Source: Verrucomicrobiales bacterium
GTDB lineage: Bacteria; Verrucomicrobiota; Verrucomicrobiia; Limisphaerales; UBA1100
Assembly (NCBI GenBank): GCA_005809105.1
Contig: SYLI01000084.1
Coordinates: forward strand, 1 to 33,352
Direction of reading: 5' to 3'
DNA length: 33,352 bases
Part shown: positions 1-7,604 of the stretch, one piece after another
Position numbering within the stretch: the first letter of the stretch is position 1
Layout: the number at the start of each line of letters is the position of its first letter
Translations under genes and position numbers: made by a program
Notes under the pieces: generated by a model
The model's database searches: none
Seen by the model: the letters and a program-made list of their open reading frames with translations, nothing else
What the model was told of the DNA's origin: nothing

Positions 1-435
1 GGCGCGGCGATATATGGGGGGAGCTCCGTTTTCGCCGCCTTCGATCCCGCTGCTGAGACTGAGCAACTGCCGGATGGTCACTTGCGACTTGCGCGGATCG
101 GTCTTCCATTCGGTCACGGTGTCGCTGACTTTCTCATCGAGTTTGAGCAGACCGTCCTGCGCCGCGCACACCGCCATGACGCCGGAAAAGCTCTTGGTGC
201 CACTCGCCAATTCATGAGGCTTTTCCTGCCAGCCCGGCGCGTAATCCTCAAAGACAATTTCGCCGCGCCGCATCACCAGCACCGAGACGCCGTGCGCCGA
301 CCGGGAATACTCCGCCGCCTCGCGGTACTGCCGGGCTTCCGCCTCGGAAAGCTTCTGCGGGCGCTTGTCCTCGCTTTGCAGCACGGCCAAAGGTGCGAGA
401 AGGAGGCAGGTGAGCAGGCAAAGCGAATGTTTCAT
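1..435 (-). CDS. Serine hydrolase, class C beta-lactamase family (3' end outside window)
   Basis: The first 145 codons of an exported serine hydrolase run off the left edge. A signal peptide (MKHSLCLLTCLLLAPLAVLQ) precedes the mature part. The segment VSVLVMRRGEIVFEDYAPGW and then ASGTKSFSG (the SxxK nucleophile motif, S-G-T-K) followed by a helix ending in LLKLDEKVSDTVTEWK and the segment TIRQLLSLSSGIEGG are characteristic of the beta-lactamase/penicillin-binding-protein-like esterase family (PF00144). Enzymes of this family hydrolyse esters, amides or peptides in the periplasm; the substrate cannot be told. The YxN and HxG motifs would lie beyond the edge. It lies last in the minus-strand run with the NagB-like, Gfo/Idh/MocA and SUMF1 genes. 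The start is the ATG at 433-435. Confidence 0.85.
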   Translation of the reverse strand, partial: MKHSLCLLTCLLLAPLAVLQSEDKRPQKLSEAEARQYREAAEYSRSAHGVSVLVMRRGEIVFEDYAPGWQEKPHELASGTKSFSGVMAVCAAQDGLLKLDEKVSDTVTEWKTDPRKSQVTIRQLLSLSSGIEGGENGAPPIYRRA

Positions 436-463
436 GATATGAGTAAGGGGTGGTTCACGGATT

Positions 464-610
464 TCAAACTGATATATCCTCTTCCAGCGTGAGCAGCGAG
501 ACCGGATTGAACTGGTGCGGTACCTCCATGACGCTTACCACGCTGCTGGCCTCGCGTTTAAAAACTGATAAGAATTTGCTTTTGACGCTCCGCGATTCAA
601 TTTTTTTCAC
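464..610 (-). CDS. Possible small protein (48 aa), coupled to the SUMF1 gene
   Basis: A GTG at 608-610 overlaps the TGA stop of the SUMF1 gene (607-609) in a GTGA arrangement and opens a 48-codon frame ending at 464. The predicted peptide begins VKKIESRSVKSKFLSVFKRE and is basic in its first half and acidic at the end (TLEEDISV). The stretch is noticeably AT-richer than its neighbours. No family is recognised. The only support is the overlap and the plausible composition; it may equally be untranslated sequence between two genes. Confidence 0.25.
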   Translation of the reverse strand: MKKIESRSVKSKFLSVFKREASSVVSVMEVPHQFNPVSLLTLEEDISV

Positions 611-1881
611 GTTGGCCCACCTTCGTCGTTTTTCTGCTTTGCTGGCAAGGAGCAATCGACCTCAATGCCCTTCATCTTCTGTTCCCAGCTCCCACGCGCC
701 AAGTCCTCGGCTAATTGCCGTGGCGTTTTGGGCGGCGGCTTGATCTTCGGCGGCTCCAGCGCAACGCGGCGGCCGAGGCAGATGCGGAAGCCGTCGCGGG
801 AGTCAGAGTAGGTCACGTTGGCGATTCCCAGTCGAACAGCACAGCGTGCATTGCCTGGAACATCAAAGTAATTTCCTCCCCGGCACACGGGGCGTGACAC
901 GGTGCGCCGCTCGGCGTCTTCAAAAAAGACCTCTTCATGCCCTCCCTTTGGATCAAAGTGATCCAAGACAAATTCCCATACCCCACCGCACATATCAGCC
1001 ATGCCAAAACCATTCCGCCCCTTCTCCCCGTAGTGATCCACCGGTGAGATGAACGCGTATCCGTCGCTCCACGGCACCTTAGCTAGCGGCCAAGCCCTCT
1101 TCCGGCCCGGCAGGAAATCCATGGAGGAGATGTTGAGCCGACCTTCGCCATCCTCGATCTCGTTGCCCCACCAGAAATAGAGGCTCTCCTTGCTGCCGCC
1201 GCGGCAGGCATACTCCCACTCGGCTTCGGTAGGCAGGCGGTATTCCAAACCCTCAGGAAGCCGGGCTGCCTTGTGTTCCTTTTCTGTCAGCCATTTGCAA
1301 AAAGCCTTCATGTCCTGGTAGCTCACGCACACGACCGGATAGACGTCCCGGTTTGGGAACCCCCAATTCGGATCGCGCCAACTCTTGCCATTTACTGATT
1401 TCCACGGATGCACCACTTGCGTCGTCAAGCGATAGCCTTTCCAATCTGGATCAAACACTTGAGTCTTGCCGTCGGCCTTTTCTGCGTCGCTGACGTAGCC
1501 GCTCTCCCCAACGAACCTCTGGAACTGCCCGACGCTAACTTCCGTGCGCCCCATCCAGAATCCGCTCCTCACACGCGTCAATCGCGGCAGTTCTCCTTCG
1601 AATGACTCGCGCGCCGTCCCCGGCTGCGCTCCGCCTTCGATTCCCGTGGCCCACGCTTTCTCAGCCGCTGTGCTGCCCATCATGAATTCGCCTGGTGGAA
1701 TGAAGACGACCTCAAGCGTTACTCCGCTGCCCAGATCGAGCCGCTTCGTGTCGCCCTTCGCCGGTTCGGCTCCATGCAGTGCGGCCGATATCAGGCTGAA
1801 CGCAACATAGCCTGTCACGCATAGCAAATTGGATGGGGTGAATCTGCCGTGAGTCTGAGGCGGTGTGTGTGTTTGCATCAT
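607..1881 (-). CDS. Exported SUMF1 (formylglycine-generating-enzyme-like) domain protein
   Basis: A 424-aa protein with an N-terminal signal/hydrophobic segment (LLCVTGYVAFSLISAALHGA) followed by a SUMF1/FGE-sulfatase domain (PF03781): VFIPPGEFMMGS, FWMGRTEVSVGQFQRFV, YRLPTEAEWEYACRGG, GMADMCGGVWEFVLD, VCRGGNYFD and DGFRICLGR. True formylglycine-generating enzymes have two catalytic cysteines in the segment after the RGG motif. Here that segment is RGGNYFDVPGNARCAVR and does not show the pair, so sulfatase activation is unlikely and a binding or structural role is more plausible. The C-terminal ~55 residues are proline- and lysine-rich. ATGATG at the start directly follows the TGA of the upstream Gfo/Idh/MocA gene, so the two are probably cotranscribed. 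Confidence 0.85.
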   Translation of the reverse strand: MMQTHTPPQTHGRFTPSNLLCVTGYVAFSLISAALHGAEPAKGDTKRLDLGSGVTLEVVFIPPGEFMMGSTAAEKAWATGIEGGAQPGTARESFEGELPRLTRVRSGFWMGRTEVSVGQFQRFVGESGYVSDAEKADGKTQVFDPDWKGYRLTTQVVHPWKSVNGKSWRDPNWGFPNRDVYPVVCVSYQDMKAFCKWLTEKEHKAARLPEGLEYRLPTEAEWEYACRGGSKESLYFWWGNEIEDGEGRLNISSMDFLPGRKRAWPLAKVPWSDGYAFISPVDHYGEKGRNGFGMADMCGGVWEFVLDHFDPKGGHEEVFFEDAERRTVSRPVCRGGNYFDVPGNARCAVRLGIANVTYSDSRDGFRICLGRRVALEPPKIKPPPKTPRQLAEDLARGSWEQKMKGIEVDCSLPAKQKNDEGGPT

Positions 1882-3165
1882 TCAAATTGCCTTGTCGTAA
1901 ATCCGCTGAAACACCTTCTCCGCCCCTTCCCCCGCGCGGTTGGGGTCGCAGAGGGTGATGCCATCCTTGCCAAAGCGGGCAGTGACGGGGGCACCCTTGC
2001 CTTCGCTCATGTATTTGAAGTTCAGGTCGCGCACCTTCGCGGCGGCGTCCACGATCGCGCAGGTGATGCGGGCTTCCTCGGCGGTCGGATACAGGCTGGC
2101 CGCGGCGTCGCGGGTTTCGCCGGCGAACTTCACGCGGCACACCGCAACCAAGCCCGCCGTGAGACTATCCACGCCGTAGCCGACGTAGGCGCGCGTGCCG
2201 TCGGCGCGGAGGACGTCGCGGGTGAAGTGGTTGTTGCTCGTGCGCGAGCCGCCACCCTTGTTCCAAAAACGAAAGCCGCGGTATTGCTGGTCGCTCTCCA
2301 CCTTGCCGTCCTCGCCGACGATTTCGTGGCCCTGATTGACCGGCCCCTCGAAGTCGGGCGGTGTGATCCAGTTGTTGTGGAAGTTGATGCTCATGCCGTT
2401 GTCGAAATCCACGCGCACTTGAACGGCGTCGTAGGCGTTGATGCCGTCGCGCACGAGGCGTTTCTTCTGGCCGACGGCCGTGAGCGAGACGGGTTTGCTT
2501 TTGTAGTAGTGATAAATCAAATCCACCCAGTGCGGCCCGACGTAGCTGAAGGGGTCGCTCGATTCGACCCACTTGAAGGTGCTGGTTGAAACTTCCAGCG
2601 GCTCTTCGAGAAACGCGGTGCCGTAAAGCGGTGCGCCGATGCGTTTCTGGATGTCGTCGCGGATGCGCAGGTGGTCGGGGTCGTAACGCTTGTGCATGTC
2701 CACGGCCACGATGCGGTTCTGCGCGCGCGCGGCCTCGATGATCTGGTCGGCCTCGTGCGTGGTGAGGCACATGGGCTTCTCGGTGAGGACGTGGACGCCC
2801 TTCGCCAGCGCGGCCAATATGGGCTGCGTGTGCAGATGATCGGGCGTGGCGACGGCGAGCACGTCGAGGTCGGGGAAATCGCGGAGGATGTCGTGCCACG
2901 GCTCCTCGCCGAAGTAGCACTTGGGCGAATGGCCAGTCCACTCCTTGAACGCGGCGGCGGACCGCTGCGCGGAGCGTTCCGAGCGCGTGGCGACGGCCAC
3001 CAACTCGAACTTCACGGGCGCCAGTTCGCGGTTAAACTTATCAAAGCCCACGCGTGCCAACTGGCCGGCGATGCCAAAGCGTTGAAGATCGGCGTAGGCG
3101 CGCAAGTGGACATCGCCACCAAACATACCGGCGCCAACGAGGGCGATTTTGATGGTGGGTTCCAT
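1882..3165 (-). CDS. Gfo/Idh/MocA family oxidoreductase (cytoplasmic)
   Basis: A 427-aa NAD(P)-dependent sugar oxidoreductase. The N-terminal Rossmann motif is VGAGMFGG (residues ~9-16), and the family signature EKP appears in HVLTEKPMCLTTHEAD. VDMHKRYDPDHLRIRDDI follows where the catalytic lysine/arginine segment normally sits, and the C-terminal half has the beta-sheet dimerisation domain (NGMSINFHNNWITPP). No signal peptide is seen. The ATG at 3163-3165 is preferred because the frame further upstream only overlaps the NagB-like gene. The stop of that gene lies 5 bases upstream, so the two are almost certainly cotranscribed. Pairing with a NagB-like deaminase suggests amino-sugar or related sugar breakdown, but the substrate is not shown by the sequence. 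Confidence 0.9.
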   Translation of the reverse strand: MEPTIKIALVGAGMFGGDVHLRAYADLQRFGIAGQLARVGFDKFNRELAPVKFELVAVATRSERSAQRSAAAFKEWTGHSPKCYFGEEPWHDILRDFPDLDVLAVATPDHLHTQPILAALAKGVHVLTEKPMCLTTHEADQIIEAARAQNRIVAVDMHKRYDPDHLRIRDDIQKRIGAPLYGTAFLEEPLEVSTSTFKWVESSDPFSYVGPHWVDLIYHYYKSKPVSLTAVGQKKRLVRDGINAYDAVQVRVDFDNGMSINFHNNWITPPDFEGPVNQGHEIVGEDGKVESDQQYRGFRFWNKGGGSRTSNNHFTRDVLRADGTRAYVGYGVDSLTAGLVAVCRVKFAGETRDAAASLYPTAEEARITCAIVDAAAKVRDLNFKYMSEGKGAPVTARFGKDGITLCDPNRAGEGAEKVFQRIYDKAI

Positions 3166-3169
3166 CGTC

Positions 3170-3952
3170 TCAAAGCTGGGCGGCCGAATCCACATCGAGC
3201 AGGAGCAATGCGTGTGGCTGGCGGCGCAGCAGCGTCGCGGGGCATTGGGTGGAGATGGGGCCGCGCAACATCCGTTTCACAATGGCGGCCTTGCGCGATT
3301 CGGGGCAAAGGCACACCAGTTTGCTGGCCGAGCAGAGCCGCGGCAGTGTGAGTGTGATGGCAAACCGGGGCATGGCCTCGGCGCTGGGGAAGTGGCCTTC
3401 GCCGACTTGTTGGAGGCGGCACGCCATGTCCATCTCCACCACCTTCACGTCGTGTGGGTCGTTGAAATCCGCCACGGGCGGATCGTTGAATGCCAGATGC
3501 CCGTTCTCGCCCACACCCAGACAGCACAGGTCGATGGGCTGCCCGGCCAACAATGCGGCGTAGCGCGCGCATTCTGCCTCGGTATCGGGCGCGTCGCCGT
3601 GGATGTAATGGAACGCACCGGGCTTGAGCACGCTTTCCACACGCTCGCGCATGTAGCGGCGGAAACACGCGGGATGGTCTTCGCTTAGCCCCACGTACTC
3701 ATCCATGTGAAAGAGCGTCACGCGAGACCAGTCCACGCCGCCCAGCACCGCCAGCCGCGAGAGAAACGCGATCTGCGAATTGCCCGTGGCAAGAATGGCG
3801 CGCGCCTGCGACTGGCGCGCCAGCACGGCCGACAGGTGGGCGCGCACCTCGTGCGCGGCGTCGTCGGCAAGCGCCTCGCGCGAACGGTGAACCCGCACGG
3901 GCAGGGCGTCGGCCATGAACTTGTGCGAGGAGGCGTGCTGCGGGGGCGTCAT
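3170..3952 (-). CDS. nagB: Glucosamine-6-phosphate deaminase-like protein (NagB/6-phosphogluconolactonase fold)
   Basis: A 260-aa protein with the NagB hallmarks: ILATGNSQIAFLS (phosphate-binding loop), VTLFHMDEYVGL with the general-base aspartate (~D84), and GVGENGHLAFNDPP with the catalytic histidine (~H152). Family members convert glucosamine 6-phosphate to fructose 6-phosphate and ammonia. In E. coli NagB the last motif reads GNDGHIAFNEP; here it reads GENGHLAFNDP, so one acidic residue is Asn and the Glu is Asp. Some NagB-like enzymes also carry Asn there, so activity remains possible. The start is ATG 3950-3952; an internal ATG at 3916 is an alternative. The frame runs further upstream, but that part lies opposite hisD and is not a real N-terminus. 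Confidence 0.82.
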   Translation of the reverse strand: MTPPQHASSHKFMADALPVRVHRSREALADDAAHEVRAHLSAVLARQSQARAILATGNSQIAFLSRLAVLGGVDWSRVTLFHMDEYVGLSEDHPACFRRYMRERVESVLKPGAFHYIHGDAPDTEAECARYAALLAGQPIDLCCLGVGENGHLAFNDPPVADFNDPHDVKVVEMDMACRLQQVGEGHFPSAEAMPRFAITLTLPRLCSASKLVCLCPESRKAAIVKRMLRGPISTQCPATLLRRQPHALLLLDVDSAAQL

Positions 3953-3978
3953 TATATTGGAGGGGAAAATGTCCGCGC

Positions 3979-4007
3979 ACCCTACGGCTTCGCCGCCGCA
4001 CTGACAA
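3979..4007 (-). promoter_or_regulatory. Predicted promoter of the NagB-like operon
   Basis: On the minus strand TTGTCA (4002-4007) and TAGGGT (3979-3984) are separated by 17 bases. Transcription would start near 3972, about 20 bases before the ATG. It lies in the divergent gap shared with hisD. Motif match only. Confidence 0.4.
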
Positions 4008-4023
4008 GCGCTCTCGGGGTTTT

Positions 4024-4052
4024 TTGACTTTCCCATCCCCATCTGTTTCACT
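4024..4052 (+). promoter_or_regulatory. Predicted promoter of hisD-hisC
   Basis: TTGACT (4024-4029), a 17-base spacer and TTCACT (4047-4052), followed by only 9 bases before the hisD ATG. The -35 is good and the -10 is weak. The position predicts a leaderless or nearly leaderless transcript and leaves no room for a histidine-leader attenuator. Confidence 0.35.
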
Positions 4053-4061
4053 CCTGCCCCC

Positions 4062-5360
4062 ATGAATGTCTTGCGCCAAAGCGCGCCAGATTTTGACACC
4101 AGGCTGGCGGCGTTGGCCGCGTCGGGAAGCCTGTTTGATCCGGAGGTGGAGCAGCGCGCGAGGGCCATCGTGGACGCTGTGCGCGCTCGCGGCGACGAGG
4201 CGCTCGTTGAGTTCACCGCACGCTTTGATGGTGCCAAGCTGTCGGCGGGTGAGTTCGCGGTGTCGGCCGCCGAATTGTTCCAGGCGTCGCTGGGCACGCA
4301 GACAGGCTTGCGGGACGCATTGAAGCAGGCGCACCACAACATCGCACTTTTCGCGCGACGGTCGCTGCGCAGAAACTGGTCGTGTCGCAACTCGCACGGG
4401 GCGACCGTGGCGGAGAAGTTCGACCCCTTCACACGCGTGGGCATCTACATCCCCGGCGGGACGGCGCCCTTGGTGTCCACCGCACTCATGACGGTGACGT
4501 TGGCAAAAGTCGCCGGCTGTAAAGAGATCGTGGTGTGTACGCCCTGCGGCAAGGACGCATGCGTGAATCCGGCACTGTTGCTGGCGGCGCGAATAGCGGG
4601 CGCCACGGAAATCTATCGCGTCGGCGGGGCGCAGGCCATCGCTGCGATGGCGCTGGGCACGCAGACCATCGGGCGTGTGCAGAAGGTGTTTGGGCCGGGC
4701 AATGCCTACGTGGTGGCGGCCAAGCGCCTGCTCTTTGGCCATGTTTCAGTGGACTTACTTCCCGGGCCTAGCGAGCTGGCGGTGCTCGCCGATGACTCTG
4801 CCAACGCCCGCCACATCGCCGCCGACCTTCTGGCGCAGGCCGAGCACGGCTCGGGCCACGAGCGCGTGTGGTTGGTGACATCTTCGGGCCGGCTGCTGCG
4901 CGCGGTGGAGCGCGAGGTGGCCCGGCAGATGCCCTTGCTGGCCCGACGAGCGTTCATCGCGCGCGCGCTCGACGCTAATGGCTGGCTCATCCAGGTCAGC
5001 TCGATTGAGGAGGGTGTGGCTCTGGTGAACCGTCTGGCGCCCGAACATTGCCAGATTATGGCACGCCACGCGCGCGCGCTGTCGGCTCGCATCCTTACTG
5101 CTGGCGCGATTTTTCTTGGAAGCTGGTCGCCCACCGTGCTGGGCGACTATGTGGCAGGCCCCAGTCACACGCTGCCCACCGGCGGTGCTGGCGCCAGTTT
5201 TGCGGGCCTGACGGTGGATCAGTTTCAACGGCGCACAAGCGTGGTGGAGTACACCAAGGCGTCGCTGCGAAAGGCGTTGGGCACCGTTCAGGAGTTCGCG
5301 CGGGTGGAGGGATTGGATGCGCACGGCCGCTCCGCCGCCATCCGATTGGAGGAGCGATGA
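4062..5360 (+). CDS. hisD: Histidinol dehydrogenase
   Basis: A 432-aa enzyme of the last two steps of histidine biosynthesis, oxidising L-histidinol to L-histidine with two NAD+. Family motifs include GIYIPGGTAPLVSTALM, VFGPGNAYVVAAKRLLFG and DLLPGPSELAVLAD. The expected zinc ligands Q259, H262 (AQAEHGSG), D362 (LGDYVAGPSH) and H421 (LDAHGRSA) are all present, as is the catalytic Glu-His pair E328-H329 (APEHCQI). The length matches the family. It overlaps hisC by four bases (ATGA), so the two are translationally coupled. Other his genes are not in the window, so the pathway genes are dispersed in this genome. Confidence 0.97.
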   Translation: MNVLRQSAPDFDTRLAALAASGSLFDPEVEQRARAIVDAVRARGDEALVEFTARFDGAKLSAGEFAVSAAELFQASLGTQTGLRDALKQAHHNIALFARRSLRRNWSCRNSHGATVAEKFDPFTRVGIYIPGGTAPLVSTALMTVTLAKVAGCKEIVVCTPCGKDACVNPALLLAARIAGATEIYRVGGAQAIAAMALGTQTIGRVQKVFGPGNAYVVAAKRLLFGHVSVDLLPGPSELAVLADDSANARHIAADLLAQAEHGSGHERVWLVTSSGRLLRAVEREVARQMPLLARRAFIARALDANGWLIQVSSIEEGVALVNRLAPEHCQIMARHARALSARILTAGAIFLGSWSPTVLGDYVAGPSHTLPTGGAGASFAGLTVDQFQRRTSVVEYTKASLRKALGTVQEFARVEGLDAHGRSAAIRLEER

Positions 5361-6421
5361 CGCTGGTGCGCCAGCTCGTGGAAAGGCTGCACGCGTACGT
5401 GCCGGGCGAGCAGCCGCGCATCGCGGGCCTCATCAAGCTTAACACGAATGAGAACCCGTACCCGCCCGCGCCTCAGGTGCTGCGCGCGGTGAAAGGTGCC
5501 GTGGACGGGCGCCTGCGGCTCTATCCGAACCCGACGGCGCAGGCGCTGCGCGTGAAACTGGCGCGGCTTCACCGGTGCGCGCCCGCAAATCTCATCGTGG
5601 GCAATGGTTCGGATGAACTGCTGGCACTGGCCACGCGCGCCTTTGTCGAGCCGGGGGAGTGCGTCCAGTATTTCGTGCCGAGTTATTCTCTCTATCCGGT
5701 GCTCTCCGACATCCATGGCGCGCGCCGAGGGCCCGTGCCGTTGTGCGCCGACTTTGGCATTCCAAGCCTCAAGGAGCTGCGCGTGGGCCGACGTTGGCAA
5801 GCACGCGCGCCACTCACCTTTGTCACCACGCCCAACGCACCCAGCGGACGCGGTTACGCTACGGATGAGCTGCGCGCACTCTGCCGCGCCCACCGCGGTG
5901 TGGTGGTGCTGGACGAGGCGTACGCCGATTTTGCCACCGAGAACGCGATGGCGCTGGCGGGCGAGTTTCCCCACGTGCTGGTCTCGCGCACGTTCAGCAA
6001 GGCCTATTCGCTTTGCTTTCAGCGCGTGGGCTACATGGTCGGGCACCCCGCGTTGATCGCCGCGCTGGACAAGGTTCGCGACAGTTACAACGTCAACGGG
6101 CTTGGCCAGATTGCCGCGCTCGCCACGCTTGCGGCGCTGCCTTTTTACAGGCGTAATTTCCGCCGCATCCGGGAAACGCGCGACCGTCTAGCGCGGCAGC
6201 TTTCACGTTTGGGGTTTGATGTTCTCCCTAGCGAAGCCAATTTCCTCCTAGTACGGCCTCCGCGCTTCGCCGCCAAAGTCTGGCTTCAGAGGCTGCGCGC
6301 AAAGAAGATTCTCGTGCGGTGGTTTGACCAGCCCGCGATCGCCGACCGGCTGCGCTTTACCGTCGGCACACCGCGCGAAGCGGACGCGCTGCTCCGTGTT
6401 GCGCGCGACATTCTGAGATAG
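5357..6421 (+). CDS. hisC: Histidinol-phosphate aminotransferase
   Basis: A 354-aa PLP enzyme of aminotransferase fold type I that transfers an amino group from glutamate to imidazole acetol phosphate. Visible features are LNTNENPYPPAP near the N-terminus, GNGSDELLALATRAFVEPG, NAPSGRGYATDEL, the cofactor aspartate and tyrosine in VVLDEAYADF (D186, Y189), and the Schiff-base lysine in SRTFSKAYSL (K215). The ATG at 5357 overlaps the hisD stop and is followed directly by the family-typical N-terminus, so the longer open frame upstream (overlapping hisD) is not used. It converges on the YacP-like gene with only six bases between the stops. Confidence 0.96.
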   Translation: MTLVRQLVERLHAYVPGEQPRIAGLIKLNTNENPYPPAPQVLRAVKGAVDGRLRLYPNPTAQALRVKLARLHRCAPANLIVGNGSDELLALATRAFVEPGECVQYFVPSYSLYPVLSDIHGARRGPVPLCADFGIPSLKELRVGRRWQARAPLTFVTTPNAPSGRGYATDELRALCRAHRGVVVLDEAYADFATENAMALAGEFPHVLVSRTFSKAYSLCFQRVGYMVGHPALIAALDKVRDSYNVNGLGQIAALATLAALPFYRRNFRRIRETRDRLARQLSRLGFDVLPSEANFLLVRPPRFAAKVWLQRLRAKKILVRWFDQPAIADRLRFTVGTPREADALLRVARDILR

Positions 6422-6427
6422 GACGCG

Positions 6428-6883
6428 TCAGCGGCCACGGCGCTCGCGGCGGTTGTGTTCTCGAAGGCGCTGGTCAAATTCGCCAAGGGCGCCCTCCACC
6501 TCGGCAATGAATTCCTCGCAGCCCTGCGCGAAGCCGCCGAACGCAATCACGGTGTCGCGCTGCGCATGATCGTCAGTGACGGCCAGCGCCTCGCCATGCG
6601 GGCGCATCAGGTGCGCGACGCGTTCGATGAGGCTGTCGGCGCTCTGGCCTTTGGTGGAGTAAATCACCTCGATGCCCGCCGGAGCAGTGTCCTCGCTTGG
6701 AGAGCGCCTTCCGTAGCCATCAAAAATGACGGTGATGGGGATCCCCTTGGCGTCGCCGTAGTGCGTCAGCTTGCGGATGAGCGCCTCCCGCGCGGCTTCC
6801 GAATGCCGCGGGTGGCCGCGCGCGAGTTGGCGCCACACATGCAGCAGGTTGTAGCCGTCCACCAAGACGCGCGCGATGGCCAT
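6428..6883 (-). CDS. NYN-domain ribonuclease-like protein (YacP/Rae1 family)
   Basis: A 151-aa PIN-like NYN protein. Acidic residues typical of this nuclease fold are seen in VLVDGYNLLH (residues ~6-15), VIFDGYG, STKGQSADSLIERV and LAVTDDHAQRDTVIAFGG. B. subtilis YacP (Rae1) cuts mRNA in the ribosomal A site; this is the nearest named family, but a matching function here is inference. The C-terminus is strongly basic (LREHNRRERRGR), fitting RNA or ribosome binding. The ATG at 6881-6883 is chosen because MAIARVLVDGYN gives the normal N-terminus. Confidence 0.85.
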   Translation of the reverse strand: MAIARVLVDGYNLLHVWRQLARGHPRHSEAAREALIRKLTHYGDAKGIPITVIFDGYGRRSPSEDTAPAGIEVIYSTKGQSADSLIERVAHLMRPHGEALAVTDDHAQRDTVIAFGGFAQGCEEFIAEVEGALGEFDQRLREHNRRERRGR

Positions 6884-6891
6884 GGGGTGGG

Positions 6892-6919
6892 AGGATAGGC
6901 CCGGCCATGCGGCACGCAA
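6892..6919 (-). promoter_or_regulatory. Predicted promoter of the YacP-like gene
   Basis: On the minus strand TTGCGT (6914-6919), 16 bases, then TATCCT (6892-6897). Only eight bases separate the -10 from the ATG at 6883, so the transcript is predicted to be leaderless. No Shine-Dalgarno sequence is present. Confidence 0.42.
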
Positions 6920-6943
6920 AGCGCAAAGGCGTTAGAAGCAGGC

Positions 6944-6972
6944 TTCACAATGCGTCCGGCTGCGTCTATTCT
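6944..6972 (+). promoter_or_regulatory. Predicted promoter of the FmdB-acylphosphatase-phosphoesterase unit
   Basis: TTCACA (6944-6949), 17 bases, TATTCT (6967-6972). These match the consensus at 5 of 6 and 4 of 6 positions in a GC-rich background. The ATG follows ten bases after the -10, predicting a 5' leader of about three bases. Confidence 0.45.
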
Positions 6973-6982
6973 TGCGCAAGCG

Positions 6983-7255
6983 ATGCCCATCTATGAGTAC
7001 GAACTTTGCGAGGGCGACTGCGCGACCTGCGGCGGCCTCTTCGAGCTTCGCCGCCCGCTCAATGCGGCGCCCCTTGCGGCCTGTCCGATGTGCCAGCGCG
7101 CCGTGCGCAAGGTCTTTGGCGGGAGCATTCACATGCCCAAGCACCTCAAAAAGCCCAATCTGCGCGAGGCCAAGGAGGCGGGCTTCACGGTCTTGAAGCG
7201 CACCAGCAAGGGCGAGTACGAAGTGCACCGCCCCAGCCGCAATGCGCCATGCTGA
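6983..7255 (+). CDS. FmdB-type zinc-ribbon protein
   Basis: A 90-aa protein of the FmdB/CxxC_CxxC_SSSS putative regulatory family (PF09723). It starts with the family-typical MPIYEYELCEGDCATCGGLF and has two CxxC knuckles, C13-x2-C16 and C34-x2-C37 (ACPMCQRAVRKVFGGS), which should bind one zinc ion. The second half is lysine- and arginine-rich. Its biological role is not established in the family; a regulatory or nucleic-acid-associated role is often assumed. It is the first gene of a plus-strand run. The open frame extends upstream, but the ATG at 6983 gives the conserved N-terminus and fits the promoter. Confidence 0.85.
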   Translation: MPIYEYELCEGDCATCGGLFELRRPLNAAPLAACPMCQRAVRKVFGGSIHMPKHLKKPNLREAKEAGFTVLKRTSKGEYEVHRPSRNAPC

Positions 7256-7319
7256 CGCCGGTGGACATTTCTGGCATGACAGAGAGGCCCGATTGCGGCA
7301 GCGTGGCCGCCCAGCGGTG

Positions 7320-7601
7320 ATGGAAGCCACGGCAAGAGCGCATGTGTTTTACACCGGGCGCGTTCAGGGCGTGGGGTTCCGCTGGGCCATCAAGCGGGTG
7401 GCGGCGGGTTTTGAGGTGACGGGCTGGGTGCGAAACCTGTCCGATGGCCGTGTGGAGATGATGGCCGAGGGCGACCGGCCCGAGCTGGAGTTGTTCCTCG
7501 CGGCCATCCCCGAATCCGGGTTGCGGGCGAATATCCGGCAGTGCCAGTCGGATTGGGCCGGCGGCACGGGCCAATTCCGGGGATTTGAGATAGCGGGCTA
7601 G
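7320..7601 (+). CDS. acyP: Acylphosphatase
   Basis: A 93-aa small alpha/beta enzyme that hydrolyses carboxyl-phosphate bonds, for example of acetyl phosphate or 1,3-bisphosphoglycerate. The signature loop GRVQGVGFRW carries the phosphate-binding arginine, and GWVRNLSDGRVEM carries the catalytic asparagine. The protein ends FRGFEIAG, matching the usual C-terminus. The ATG at 7320 sits 64 bases downstream of the FmdB gene and only three bases separate its stop from the next gene, so it probably belongs to the same transcript. No clear Shine-Dalgarno is present. Confidence 0.92.
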   Translation: MEATARAHVFYTGRVQGVGFRWAIKRVAAGFEVTGWVRNLSDGRVEMMAEGDRPELELFLAAIPESGLRANIRQCQSDWAGGTGQFRGFEIAG

Positions 7602-7604
7602 CAG

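Noticed and set aside
3953-4444. A longer N-terminus for the NagB-like protein reaching 4444
   Set aside because: The extension runs antisense through the 5' end of hisD and has no NagB-like residues before about MTPPQHASS.
5048-5356. A longer N-terminus for HisC starting inside hisD
   Set aside because: The ATG at 5357 overlaps the hisD stop and gives the family-typical N-terminus; the extension only reads hisD in another frame.
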